A DNA stretch of 64,000 nt, from assembly GCA_963764305.1 (NCBI GenBank), contig CAVXSD010000006.1, positions 620,001 through 684,000 on the forward strand, written 5' to 3'. The notes beneath the pieces were generated by a model. The model had not been told where the DNA came from. It searched no databases and saw nothing but the letters and a program-made list of their open reading frames with translations. Source of the DNA: Bog-473 sp963764305. Lineage in GTDB: Bacteria; Actinomycetota; Acidimicrobiia; Acidimicrobiales; RAAP-2. Each line of letters begins with the position of its first letter. Positions within the stretch are counted from its first letter, which is position 1. The translations under genes and the position numbers were made by a program. Shown one piece after another: positions 52,714 to 61,344 of this stretch.

Positions 52714-53199
52714 GTGCCCAGCGCAGATCGGATCGCCGCCAGCCGCACCGTGACGGCCAGCCCAGCCGAGGTCTTCCGGATCGTCACGGACCCTGCCATG
52801 CACGTCGAGATCGACGGATCGGGCATGCTCCAGGCCGCGCCCGGTGCAAAACGCCTGGAGGCGCCGGGCGACACCTTCGAGATGGACATGGACAGGGAAC
52901 CGCTGGGTGACGTACCCATGGGCAAGTACAAGGCTCTCAATACCGTGACCAGGATCATTCCCGACACGCTCCTCGAATGGAACGTCGGCTCCTCTGACCG
53001 AGGCCCGTACGGTCACGTCTACGGCTGGGAGATCATCGCCGTCAATCCGGGCGAGACCGAGATCACCAACTACTGCGAATGGCCCAACGTCCCGGAGAAG
53101 GCTCGCGAGCATTTCCCGATCGTGCCCCTGGCGATGTTGGAGAAGTCGGTCGAGAACCTCGCCGCGCTCGTGTCCCGCGAGTCGACCCCCACAGGTTGA
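52714..53199 (+). CDS. SRPBCC (polyketide cyclase/START-like) family protein
   Basis: A 161-residue START-fold protein. It shows SRTVTASPAEVFRIVTDPAMH at the start, the strand-rich middle, and the long C-terminal helix PLAMLEKSVENLAALV. The GTG start is fixed by TGGAGGAAGT seven to eleven bases upstream. Such proteins bind small hydrophobic ligands or act as cyclases. It is followed within 15 bases by a cupin fragment. Confidence 0.9.
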   Translation: MPSADRIAASRTVTASPAEVFRIVTDPAMHVEIDGSGMLQAAPGAKRLEAPGDTFEMDMDREPLGDVPMGKYKALNTVTRIIPDTLLEWNVGSSDRGPYGHVYGWEIIAVNPGETEITNYCEWPNVPEKAREHFPIVPLAMLEKSVENLAALVSRESTPTG

Positions 53200-53213
53200 G
53201 GCGGGGCCGTCCG

Positions 53214-53355
53214 GTGACGAGCGACGTGACGCCCAGCTTGTGGCCATGGCCGGACGACGTCGATGCCGTCGTCGCCGCGCCAGGGTTCCACACCGTCCGC
53301 CACGAGGACGACCGGGTCGGGGTCCTCGACGGGCGGGTCGCACCGGGCGAGATCC
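53214..53355 (+). pseudogene. Truncated cupin gene, N-terminal fragment
   Basis: From GTG 53214, PWPDDVDAVVAAPGFHTVRHEDDRVGVLDGRVAPGEILPVH-like sequence (core: DDRVGVLDGRVAPGE) matches the first half of a single-domain cupin that would continue with HTHPWPS-type metal ligands. After about residue 45 the similarity stops; the frame stays open but is not cupin-like. The 3' limit is approximate. Confidence 0.6.
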
Positions 53356-53848
53356 TGCCGGTGCACCAGCCACCGCTGAGGGCGGCGTCCTCGCACGCGT
53401 CAACTCTTGCTTGGGTGATGGCCGAGAGAGGAAACTGCCCTCAATCTCCTGATGGCCGGGCGGCGAGATGGTCGGCGGTTGCGAGGCGTGCTTCTGATGG
53501 GTCGCCATGCCTTGACGTCGTTCAGCACGACTGCATCGAACCGCTCGATCGTAATCTCCGGCGTACTGTGCGTCCCATTGCTTCACGCCGACAAGGTGGC
53601 GCCGAGAGAACCGGTACAGTTCCGCAGCAGTCGTTGAACTGGACCTCTCCGCTGGAGCTCTGCCGACCACTCCAGGCTGACCTTCGTTGACCACGACCGG
53701 ACGCTGAACGCAGTCCGAACCAGGCGCTGGCGAAGACGGCATCAAGAGCCACCTACCTCGGGGCCTCAGGCGCGCGAACTGACGCGAACCGCTCCAGTCG
53801 CCGGGAGCGAGCCGCTGCCGGAGATCTCGGTTTCTTGCACCGACGGTC
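53356..53848. other. Non-coding or degraded stretch
   Basis: About 490 bases following the cupin fragment. Open frames exist on both strands because of base composition, but none resembles a known protein. It is probably the remains of whatever event truncated the cupin. Confidence 0.5.
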
Positions 53849-54205
53849 TTATCCCTCCGGGAACGCTTGGGCGATTCGTACCCTGATCAGCTGCTCGACA
53901 AGAAGCTTCGGTAGCGGTGAGTCGATTGGGAACTGGAGTGCTCCCGTAGACGTCTTGTAGCTTGCAAGCTCGTCTCGAAGCACCGGAAACACGGAACCGC
54001 TGTGGGGCAGGTAGCTCAGGTGATTCTTGAAAGCGGCGAAGCCGGCGATGACCTTCCCGTCGATCCTGAACGCGGGGACTTGATATGAGATCCCTTCTTG
54101 GGCATCCGGGACTACTTCGAGGATCGTCTCGCGCAATCGCTGCAGAGTGGATCGCTTGGGCTCTTCCAGATCCGTCAGGTACTGATCAATCTCGTCGCTG
54201 GACAC
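53849..54205 (-). CDS. DUF1801 (YdhG-like) protein
   Basis: A 118-residue DUF1801 protein. It contains the family pattern EIDQYL, LRETILEVVPDAQEGISYQVPAF, KVIAGFAAFKNHLSYLPHSG and a C-terminal LLVEQLIRVRIAQA helix. The start is taken at GTG 54205; an upstream GTG would add 30 unconserved residues. Function unknown; the family has an iron-chaperone-like (CyaY-like) fold. Confidence 0.85.
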   Translation of the reverse strand: MSSDEIDQYLTDLEEPKRSTLQRLRETILEVVPDAQEGISYQVPAFRIDGKVIAGFAAFKNHLSYLPHSGSVFPVLRDELASYKTSTGALQFPIDSPLPKLLVEQLIRVRIAQAFPEG

Positions 54206-54385
54206 GTACTCAATTCTCGTAAGACCTCCGCTCAAGGTCAAGGGACTGGGTGTCGGCCCATGTCCCAGCCCGGTCGCTACCGGCACGTGGGTCACATGGA
54301 TGGCTCCTCATCGCTGCGTGAGCGACCACACTGGCGACGTGCAGGGACTACTCCCTGACAATATCGCTGATGTCATGGCACAGGG

Positions 54386-54735
54386 GGCGCCATCGTCGGT
54401 GCGCTCGGCATCGCCACCGACGCCGCCTCGGCACTATTGGTCACCTCCGGCGACCATCCCGAGCGACTTCGCGACGAAGCCGCTTTCGCTCATCTCTGTG
54501 ATGCCTCACCGATCGACGCCAGCAGCGGCAAGCAGGAGCGGCACCGGCTCAATCGTAGTGGGATCGCCAGGCCAACTCGGCTCTGTGGCACATCGTTGTC
54601 ACGCGCATGGTCTATGACCCTCGCACTGCCGAGTACATCGATCGAAGGACCAAAGAGGACTCACCAAGAAGGAGGCGGTGCGATGCCTGAAGCGCTACGT
54701 CCCCCGAGGTCTTCAGCCTTCTACCTCACGAGAAA
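54386..54735 (+). pseudogene. IS110-family transposase, C-terminal remnant
   Basis: The segment encodes the transposase C-domain: GDHPERLRDEAAFAHLCDASPIDASSGK followed by RHRLNRSG in one frame, then DRQANSALWHIVVTRMVYDPRT in a second and LTKKEAVRCLKRYVPRE-like sequence in a third. The catalytic serine region ASSGK is present. The N-terminal DEDD half is missing. It is the complementary half of the remnant near 43 kb, though not necessarily from the same copy. Confidence 0.75.
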
Positions 54736-54838
54736 TTGGGTTTGACAGCTCATGGGAGCATCGTTCGGGGACACTTTGGCGTGGAGTGGAAGCCTGTTAC
54801 AGACGAACGCGATGTAAATGGTCGCAGGCGCGCGATCC

Positions 54839-56115
54839 TTACCCGAAGGGGACAGTCACTGGGCCGGGAACCGGTCGGTAGACCGCAAAGAAGTCACGGT
54901 CATCGGGGATGAGGTAGCGGTCGGGCGACTGATTCGGGTTGGGTCCAACCATCGTGGGGTTGAGGCCCGGGGGGTTGTACGTGTTGAGCGTGTGCCATTC
55001 AGGGTTGATGTCGAACTCCATTGCCCGCACCGCTCCGACGTGCTGAAGGATCTGCGCGATGCTACCACTGTCTGATAATTCGCGGCAACGTAAATGAGGT
55101 TGCCTCGAGCATCGATGCCAACGCCGGTGCGCCAAACTTGGGTAACACCGCCGAGCGTGTATCCCCACTGCGGGCTGTCCGGATTAGTGTCCAACGTGGG
55201 ATTCAGCTGACTGTTCCAGACGATCGGAGCCAGGCTCTGTCGGGCCCATGCGACGCCCGGGCCTGGGTTTGGCCCCCCGCTCCAATCCACGATGTCGACG
55301 CGACCATCCGTATATCCAATGAGCGTCGCGTTGCCGTCCTTCAGCGGCTCGTTCGTTTGGCCGTTATCGGCTGACCCGTTGTCGCCGTCGACATAGGTGA
55401 AGCCGCCGTTGAAGGTCGCAAGGAGACGAGAACGCTGGCTGTATGGAACCATGGTGGGCCCGCGCACGGCTGCATTCGGCGGCTCATAGCGGCCCGGGTA
55501 GTATCCAAGCTCGGTACGTGTGTGGTCGAACCAGGCGACGTAGGCCACGATCTGTGGGTAGTTGGGGTCAGGACGATACGTCGTAACCAAAAGGGGTGCA
55601 CCACCATCGATCGATGGTCCGGTCGGCTGCCAGACCCCCTCGCCGGGAAGCGGGTTGGAGAAAATCGGAGCGATTGCCGGCGGCCATGCTGTCGTCGCTG
55701 GGGCCGTGGTGTGCGTTACCCCCACCTTCGGCAGGCTCTTCAGCTGCGGCCCGCCCTTTTTGGGAGCTTGGTTGCTGTAGTAAACCTGCTCGACGTGGTC
55801 TGCGACCCAGTTGCCTATGCCGAAGGGAACGTTGTACCTCGCCCATTCAACGCTATTCACTGTCCACGAGAGGCTCGTGGGCCGCAACATCCAGACCGAA
55901 TAGGAAACGGTCGCCCATAACAGCACGACGACGAGCGGTGCCACGATCAATGCGCGCACGAGTTTGCCCCGGCGACTGAGTCTCCCCCTCCGCTTTCGTC
56001 TCCGCTCAGGGTCGCGACCTTGCGCTTGGATATCTGGATCCTCAGAAGATGTCACCAGATCGTGTGAAGGGCCGGATACGGAGGTGTGGTCGGCGAATTG
56101 GCGGTCGGGCGCCAC
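54839..56115 (-). CDS. Phosphodiester glycosidase-like (NAGPA domain) membrane protein, frameshifted
   Basis: A ~425-residue protein. A basic N-terminus and one membrane helix (ALIVAPLVVVLLWATVSYSVWML) precede an extracellular domain of the phosphodiester alpha-GlcNAcase (NAGPA) type, with LLATFNGGFTYVDG, NATLIGYTDGRVDI and VGIDARGNLIYVAA. Near 55060 one base is missing; the last ~70 residues, AQILQHVGAVRAMEFDINPEW and ending in DFFAVYRPVPG, are in the other frame. Such domains cleave sugar-phosphodiester bonds in wall or envelope polymers. The local GC content looks lower than in the housekeeping block. Confidence 0.78.
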
Positions 56116-56513
56116 GCCTGAAGTCTAGCGGGTCGCCTTTCGATGCCCCTTAGAGCCATTCCTACGCCTATGGGATGATTCAGTGTCGGATCGTCACCCT
56201 TTCGACGGAGTCGACGGTCGTGAACCCACCGGCTCCCAGCGGTCTCAACTCGATCCCGATCGCCGTCGATGCCAGACGTGAGCTACTGCTTAGTTGGTTG
56301 GCCTCTGGATGAGAACTCGTCAGGGAATGCCTACAAGTAAACGAAGGTGTCGAGGGAGGTCGGGACGACTACGCGTCACCTCTCATTCCGTGAAGAGAGG
56401 AGCCGGCTCCTCGTCCTCGATCCAACCAAGGACTATCAGCGCATTCCCTGAGCGATGGCCCTGGTCTACGCTGTCTCAGGCGTCGGTCCCCGATGTCTCG
56501 CGACATCACAGAG
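56116..56513. other. Intergenic region before the tRNA pair
   Basis: About 400 bases with no supported gene. An inverted repeat CCTCTC-N10-GAGAGG lies near 56379-56400. The region should hold promoters for the leftward phosphodiester glycosidase gene. Confidence 0.5.
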
Positions 56514-56586
56514 CGCCCCCGGCAGGAATCGAACCTGCGACCATTGGATTAGAAGTCCACTGCTCTTTCCGCTGAGCTACGGGGGC
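56514..56586 (-). tRNA. tRNA-Arg (TCT)
   Basis: The minus strand folds as GCCCCCG...CGGGGGC with anticodon arm GTGGA-CTTCTAA-TCCAA giving TCT, and T arm GCAGG-TTCGATT-CCTGC. No CCA is encoded; the next bases are CTC. Confidence 0.95.
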
Positions 56587-56707
56587 AGGCAGCGCTGCAC
56601 AGCCTGACATAGCTGGTTGGACGCGCGGGAGCATCCTCCGTCGCAGCGTCCGGGACCCGGCGGGTGTGCCGTCAGCCGCCGGGAGGTGTGCCACACTTGT
56701 GCCCCTC

Positions 56708-56782
56708 GGTGGGCGTAGCTCAGTTGGTTAGAGCGCCAGGTTGTGGTCCTGGAGGTCGGGGGTTCGAGACCCCTCGCTCACC
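56708..56782 (+). tRNA. tRNA-His (GTG)
   Basis: Acceptor GTGGGCG pairs with CGCTCAC, with an encoded G-1 (56708) opposite discriminator C (56782), the identity feature of tRNA-His. Anticodon arm CCAGG-TTGTGGT-CCTGG gives GTG. No CCA is encoded. It starts about 120 bases from tRNA-Arg on the opposite strand. Confidence 0.96.
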
Positions 56783-56857
56783 CCGAAGAAGGCGCCGTTC
56801 CCTCCGGCGGAGGGGACGCGGCGGACACAGGTCGGCACGGCTGGGGGAGGTTCCAAG

Positions 56858-57646
56858 GTGAGCGCTGCGCAGACGGGCCGGACCGTCCTGGTCACCGGTG
56901 CGTCGTCGGGCATCGGTGCCGCCCTCGCCCGGGCCCTCGCCCGCCGGGGTGACGCCGTGGCGCTCGTGGCCCGGCGGGCCGACCGCCTCGATGCGGTGCT
57001 GGCCGACTGCCACGCGACCTCGCCTGCCTCCGCCCGCTGGGCCGCCGACCTCTCCGACCCGGAGGCCGCGGCGAACCTGGCCCTCGAGATCTGGGACCAC
57101 TACGGCGGGCTCGACGTGGTCGTCAACAACGCGGCGGTCCCCATGCGACGGCACGTCACGCGTCTGACAATGGTTGAGGTCGAGCGCACGATGCGCATCA
57201 ACTACTTCTCCCCCGTGGCTATCTCGTTGGCCGTCCTGCCGCGCATGCTCGAGCGGGGTTCGGGGACGATCGTCAACGTGTCCAGCCTGGGCGGCCGCCT
57301 GGGCATCACCGCCGAGGCGGCCTACTCGGGGTCGAAGTTCGCCCTCGCCGGATGGAGCGAGTCCCTTGCCGTCGATCTCGATCGGTCGGGCGTGTCGATC
57401 AAACTGATCCTCCCCGGTGCCGTCGACACCGAGATCTGGGACCAGCCCGACAATGACGCGCCGCTCTACGACGGACCCAAGGAGCCGCCCGAGGAAATCG
57501 CCGCGGCCATGATCGATGCCATCGAGAGCGAGAAGTTCGAGCACTACCTGCCGGACATGAAGGCCGTCATCGAGATGAAGACGGCCGACATCGACAGCTT
57601 CCTCATCGGCATGCGTGCCCTGAGCGACCAGCAGGTGGACCAGTGA
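56858..57646 (+). CDS. Short-chain dehydrogenase/reductase
   Basis: A 262-residue SDR. The NAD(P) loop is VLVTGASSGIGAALA, followed by VVNNAAV, the catalytic NVSSLGG serine and YSGSK (Tyr-x-x-x-Lys). VARRADRLDA after strand 2 carries basic residues, hinting at NADPH preference. The GTG start is preceded by GGGGGAGG at seven bases. The stop overlaps the next dehydrogenase by four bases (GTGA), so the two enzymes probably act together. Confidence 0.92.
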   Translation: MSAAQTGRTVLVTGASSGIGAALARALARRGDAVALVARRADRLDAVLADCHATSPASARWAADLSDPEAAANLALEIWDHYGGLDVVVNNAAVPMRRHVTRLTMVEVERTMRINYFSPVAISLAVLPRMLERGSGTIVNVSSLGGRLGITAEAAYSGSKFALAGWSESLAVDLDRSGVSIKLILPGAVDTEIWDQPDNDAPLYDGPKEPPEEIAAAMIDAIESEKFEHYLPDMKAVIEMKTADIDSFLIGMRALSDQQVDQ

Positions 57647-58881
57647 AGGCGCTGCTCTTCGGCGCCCCGCCGGACAAGGATGAGATCCGGCCCAAGCCGG
57701 AGGACGAGCTGGAGACGATGCTCGCCGGCATGCCGTTCGGGCTGCACGATATCGACGACGCCCGCTTGTTTCGTCCCGACTGGGTGGTGACGCGACCGAT
57801 TCTCTCGGGCATCTGCGGGTCCGACGCCAAGCTCGTCCTGGGCGACTTCAACACGGGCGACATCGATAACCCGATGGCCGCCTTTTCATCCCTCCCCCAC
57901 GTGCCCGGACACGAGGTGGTGGCCGAGGTCGTCGCCCTCGGGCCCGAGGCCCGCGGCCTCGACGTAGGGCAACGTGTCGTGCTCAACCCGTGGCTGACGT
58001 GTGGTCCGCGCGGCATCGACCCACCCTGCCCGCCGTGCCAGGCCGGCGATCTGAGCCTGTGCTGGAGCTTCACCAAGGGCGACCTCGGCGCGGGCGTCCA
58101 CGTCGGCGTCATCACTGCGGCCCCCGGCGCGTGGGCCGAGCAGTTGGCCGCGCACGACTCCATGCTGATCCCGGTGCCCGACGGCATCTCAGACGAAGCC
58201 GCAGTCCTGGCCGACCCCTTCTCCGTGTCGTTCCACGCCATCGTGCGCCATCCGCCGCCGCCCTCAGGCCGCGTGCTCGTCTACGGCGCCGGCGCTCTCG
58301 GCCTGACCAGCGTCGCCATCCTGAAATCCCTGTACCGGGATGTCGAAGTGGGGGTGGTCGCCCGCTTCGAGGCCCAGCGCGAGATGGCCTTGGCCTTCGG
58401 GGCCTCCGCCGTGTTCACTCACGAGCCCCGCCTGGCCTTGGTCGAGGCCTTGGCCGAGTGGTCGGGGGCGGTGCTGCACGCGCCACTCGACGGGCTGCCC
58501 GTCACCCACCCGGGGCATATCGACGTGGTCTACGACTCCATCGCCAAGGGCGAGACACTCGAGGTCGGGGTGCGGGTGCTGGCCGAGCGTGGACGTCTGG
58601 TCTACACGGGCGTGGCCACCCCCGAGCGGTGGGAGTCGACGCCCATCTACTTCAAGGAGATCACCATCGCGGGGTCCAACGCCTTCGGGATGGAGGATTT
58701 CGAGGGGCGGCGCCAGCACGCCATCGCCCACTACCTGCGACTGGTCGACGAGGGCCGGCTCGACATCACGCCCATGCTCACGCACCGGTTCGGCCTGGAG
58801 GAATGGTGGCCCGCGCTCAAGGCGCTGGCCCGGCAGGACCAGAGCGGCGCGCTGAAGGTGGCCTTCACGCCCAACGGGTGA
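57643..58881 (+). CDS. Zinc-dependent medium-chain alcohol/polyol dehydrogenase
   Basis: A 412-residue MDR enzyme. SGICGSDAKL has the catalytic-zinc cysteine and PHVPGHEVVAEV the histidine-glutamate pair; DPPCPPCQAGDLSLC forms an incomplete structural-zinc loop with three cysteines. The Rossmann loop is VYGAGALGLTS. Insertions relative to simple alcohol dehydrogenases lie at both ends (long N-terminus, and ~35 extra residues before the catalytic core). It may oxidise a sugar, polyol or threonine-like alcohol. The start codon is GTG within the overlap with the SDR. Confidence 0.88.
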   Translation: MKALLFGAPPDKDEIRPKPEDELETMLAGMPFGLHDIDDARLFRPDWVVTRPILSGICGSDAKLVLGDFNTGDIDNPMAAFSSLPHVPGHEVVAEVVALGPEARGLDVGQRVVLNPWLTCGPRGIDPPCPPCQAGDLSLCWSFTKGDLGAGVHVGVITAAPGAWAEQLAAHDSMLIPVPDGISDEAAVLADPFSVSFHAIVRHPPPPSGRVLVYGAGALGLTSVAILKSLYRDVEVGVVARFEAQREMALAFGASAVFTHEPRLALVEALAEWSGAVLHAPLDGLPVTHPGHIDVVYDSIAKGETLEVGVRVLAERGRLVYTGVATPERWESTPIYFKEITIAGSNAFGMEDFEGRRQHAIAHYLRLVDEGRLDITPMLTHRFGLEEWWPALKALARQDQSGALKVAFTPNG

Positions 58882-59029
58882 CGGCACCGATTCCGGTAGA
58901 ACACAGGTTCAGGATCCCGAGGTCCCGCTCAGCACCACGATGGACTCGGCGGGCAGGGCGAGCGTCGGCCCGTTTTGCGAAGACATCAGCCGCTGGACGA
59001 TGGAGGGCTGACATCGCGAGCACGCCGAC

Positions 59030-60439
59030 TCAGGCGGACGAGGCGCCGGTTCCCAACTCACTGAACCGCTCGTAGCGCACGGCGGCGGCGCGCACCCAGG
59101 CCGGTTCCGGCTCGATTCTGCGCCCCACCCCGGACCAACGCGACGCGCCGTCGAGGGACGACTCGAGGCCGGCGGCCAAGCGGGCGAAGTACGCCGCACC
59201 CAACGCCGCACCCTCCGGAACGGCGACGGCGTCCACCGGCAGGTTGGTGGCGTCGGCGACGGCGGCCATCCACGCCGTGACCCGCGAACCGCCGCCGCTG
59301 GCCACGATCCGGGTCGCCTTAACGCCGGCCCGATCGAGCATGCGCCGCACCACGAACCCGCTCGCCTCGTACGCGGCGCGTTCGAGCGCCTCGGCGCCGG
59401 ACCCGATGTCCAATCCGTACAGATTGGAGCGCAAGGTGTGGTCCTCGAAGGGCGTGCGCTCCCCCCGGACGTAGGGCAGCCAGACGGGGACCCTTCCGGG
59501 ATCGCCCAGCCGTGCCTCGAGACGTTCGCGTTCGGGACCGGGCTGAGGCGTGCCGCGCAGCAGCCGACGGGCCCAGTCCACGAAGAGGGCGCCGGCGTTG
59601 CTCGGGCCGCCGATCAAGAACCGCTCTGCCGTCGTGTGCGGGTAGCTGATGAGCCCGGGCGCCACGATCCACTCGTCACACACCGCCCAGCAGATGAGCG
59701 TGGCCCCGAAGATCACCAGGACATCACCCGGCTCCGTGGCGCCCGCCACGATCTGGTCGCACAGCGCATCGATGGTCCCGCCCGTGATGACGGCATCGCT
59801 TCCCGGCAGGGTGCCGGCGGCCTGGCCCATGGGCACGACCGTCGGCATCTGGTCTTCGGCAACGCCCAGCGAGTGCAGCAACTCCGCGTTCCAGCGCCCG
59901 TGCGTGTGGAGCAGGCCCAGCGACGCGGTGACCCCGGTGTCGATGGCGGGCAGGCCCGAGAGCGCATGGGTGGCCACGGCCTGACAGGGCCAGTAGCCGC
60001 GGGCGTCTGGTACCGACGCCGAGGCCCAGCGAAGGAAACCCTCACCGTCTGGCATGGTTCCGGGCAGCAGCACCGCATCGCCGGGCGGCGCGTCGCTGAC
60101 GGCCCGTCCCTCGCGGTCCCCGTAGAGCAGGCCGGGCAGCACCGGCACGCCCCGCTCACTCACGGCGGTCAGCGAGGGGACCATGGAGGCCACCGCCACC
60201 CCCGCCAGCGAGTTCCCGTCCGCTTCGAGTTGCGCGGTGACCTGTTGGAAGGCCTTGCGGGGCCCGGACCGCCAGGCCCGCTTGGCGTCGTGGCGCAGGA
60301 TGTCGGGCTCCGGCGCCATCACACTATGGGGCACCTTGCTGCGGGCGACGACGTGGCCTTCGTCGTCGACGGACAGCGCTTTGACCGACGTCGTTCCCAC
60401 GTCGACGCCGACTGTGATCGGCCGCCCGGAACGCTTCAT
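59030..60439 (-). CDS. FGGY-family carbohydrate kinase
   Basis: A 469-residue sugar kinase of the xylulokinase/gluconokinase/glycerol kinase family. N-terminal VGVDVGTTSVKALSVDDEG is the phosphate-1 motif; ALCDQIVAGATEPGD and VRGERTPFEDHTLRSNLYGL are the hinge regions; IVASGGGSRV is the adenosine loop. The substrate is unclear. It converges with the dehydrogenase pair, 148 bases away, and may take the oxidised or reduced sugar onward. A perfect palindrome sits just upstream of the ATG. Confidence 0.9.
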   Translation of the reverse strand: MKRSGRPITVGVDVGTTSVKALSVDDEGHVVARSKVPHSVMAPEPDILRHDAKRAWRSGPRKAFQQVTAQLEADGNSLAGVAVASMVPSLTAVSERGVPVLPGLLYGDREGRAVSDAPPGDAVLLPGTMPDGEGFLRWASASVPDARGYWPCQAVATHALSGLPAIDTGVTASLGLLHTHGRWNAELLHSLGVAEDQMPTVVPMGQAAGTLPGSDAVITGGTIDALCDQIVAGATEPGDVLVIFGATLICWAVCDEWIVAPGLISYPHTTAERFLIGGPSNAGALFVDWARRLLRGTPQPGPERERLEARLGDPGRVPVWLPYVRGERTPFEDHTLRSNLYGLDIGSGAEALERAAYEASGFVVRRMLDRAGVKATRIVASGGGSRVTAWMAAVADATNLPVDAVAVPEGAALGAAYFARLAAGLESSLDGASRWSGVGRRIEPEPAWVRAAAVRYERFSELGTGASSA

Positions 60440-60444
60440 GAATC

Positions 60445-60458
60445 TGACACGCGTGTCA
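60445..60458. promoter_or_regulatory. 14-base palindrome upstream of the FGGY kinase
   Basis: TGACACGCGTGTCA is a perfect inverted repeat starting five bases before the kinase ATG (minus strand). A further TGTGTCA half-like element lies about 15 bases away in ATTGTGTCAGG. Its size and symmetry fit a TetR- or GntR-type operator, and its position would block translation or transcription start. The regulator is not evident in the window. Confidence 0.6.
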
Positions 60459-60601
60459 TGATCACGTCATTGTGTCAGGTGGATTTGTTGGGTCGTGACC
60501 AACCGCGTCCAGGGCTGTGACGTGCCGGTTTTCGGACCACTGGCGCAGGGCTCCTGTTCGCTGCGTGCAATATCTGCCTGGAGGTGAGCCGAGCTCATGT
60601 G

Positions 60602-60787
60602 TTAGGCGAACGGTAAAACGATCGCCACAGCTTGGACGGCGAACAGACAAGCGAACAGCCCTTTAGCCCACGTCTTGACTCGGACAGGACCTCCGTACGC
60701 GACGCTCAGCCACTGGAAGAACCCGGCCACGAGCACGGAGATCCCGACGAGGCCACTCAGGAGCCCGGAAACTTGATCGTGCGTCAC
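60602..60787 (-). CDS. Small two-helix membrane protein after whiB
   Basis: A 61-residue protein with two hydrophobic helices (SGLVGISVLVAGFFQWLSVAYG and GLFACLFAVQAVAIVLPF, both quoted only in part) separated by GGPVRVKTW. The GTG start overlaps the WhiB stop by four bases, which is the main support that it is real. No family was recognised. Confidence 0.62.
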   Translation of the reverse strand: MTHDQVSGLLSGLVGISVLVAGFFQWLSVAYGGPVRVKTWAKGLFACLFAVQAVAIVLPFA

Positions 60788-61068
60788 GCCACCCGCCCAC
60801 GTCGCAGCTCCCTGCGCTCCGTCGGCGTCGTCCCGCCGAAGAGGCCCAGCAAGGACACGTCCGCCAGGGCCGTCTCGAGGCACTCCTGACGCACAGGGCA
60901 GTCCTCACACAACGACCTGTTGTATTCAGTCCACTGTCCCTTCGCCGGACTGAGTACGTACGAGGTAACGCCCACGCCCCTGCAGTTTGCGTCCTGGTGC
61001 CATGCCGGACGGTCGACGAGCCTAGCCAGCACGGTCGCCGGGTCGGGCGCATGGGCAGCATCAACCAT
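60784..61068 (-). CDS. WhiB family iron-sulphur transcriptional regulator
   Basis: A 94-residue WhiB-like protein. Four cysteines ligate a [4Fe-4S] cluster: one in DANCRG, then CEDCPVRQEC (CxxCx5C). The turn GLFGGTTPTERRELRRGR replaces the usual G[VI]WGG, and its basic tail is the DNA-contact region. WhiB proteins are confined to actinobacteria and their phages. The ATG has no strong ribosome-binding site, and the open frame continues ~50 codons upstream without a start. The gene is coupled to the small membrane protein. Confidence 0.92.
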   Translation of the reverse strand: MVDAAHAPDPATVLARLVDRPAWHQDANCRGVGVTSYVLSPAKGQWTEYNRSLCEDCPVRQECLETALADVSLLGLFGGTTPTERRELRRGRVA

Positions 61069-61344
61069 TCGACCAACGGCACGTTCACTGTCGGCCAGGC
61101 TATGCCCGCGCCGGCTCGTCCTCGGGAATTTCAGTAGATCGGCCTGGGTTGCGCCCAGACCGGCAGCGAGGCACCTCAGGAGCGCATCCCAAGCCTTCGG
61201 ATCGCGTCGGCAGGACCCCCAATTGTTGATCTAGCTTTCCGTGAGTGATCTGGGCCACTCCAAGCGGACTCGCAGCTCACGACGAAAGTAGTTGGTCGCA
61301 TCGGTCATCTGATTGGGCGTCGGTCGGCAAGGTAGGAGCGGGCA

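Noticed and set aside
56515..56694. A short minus-strand open frame over the tRNA-Arg gene
   Set aside because: It overlaps a complete tRNA cloverleaf, a common source of false short proteins.
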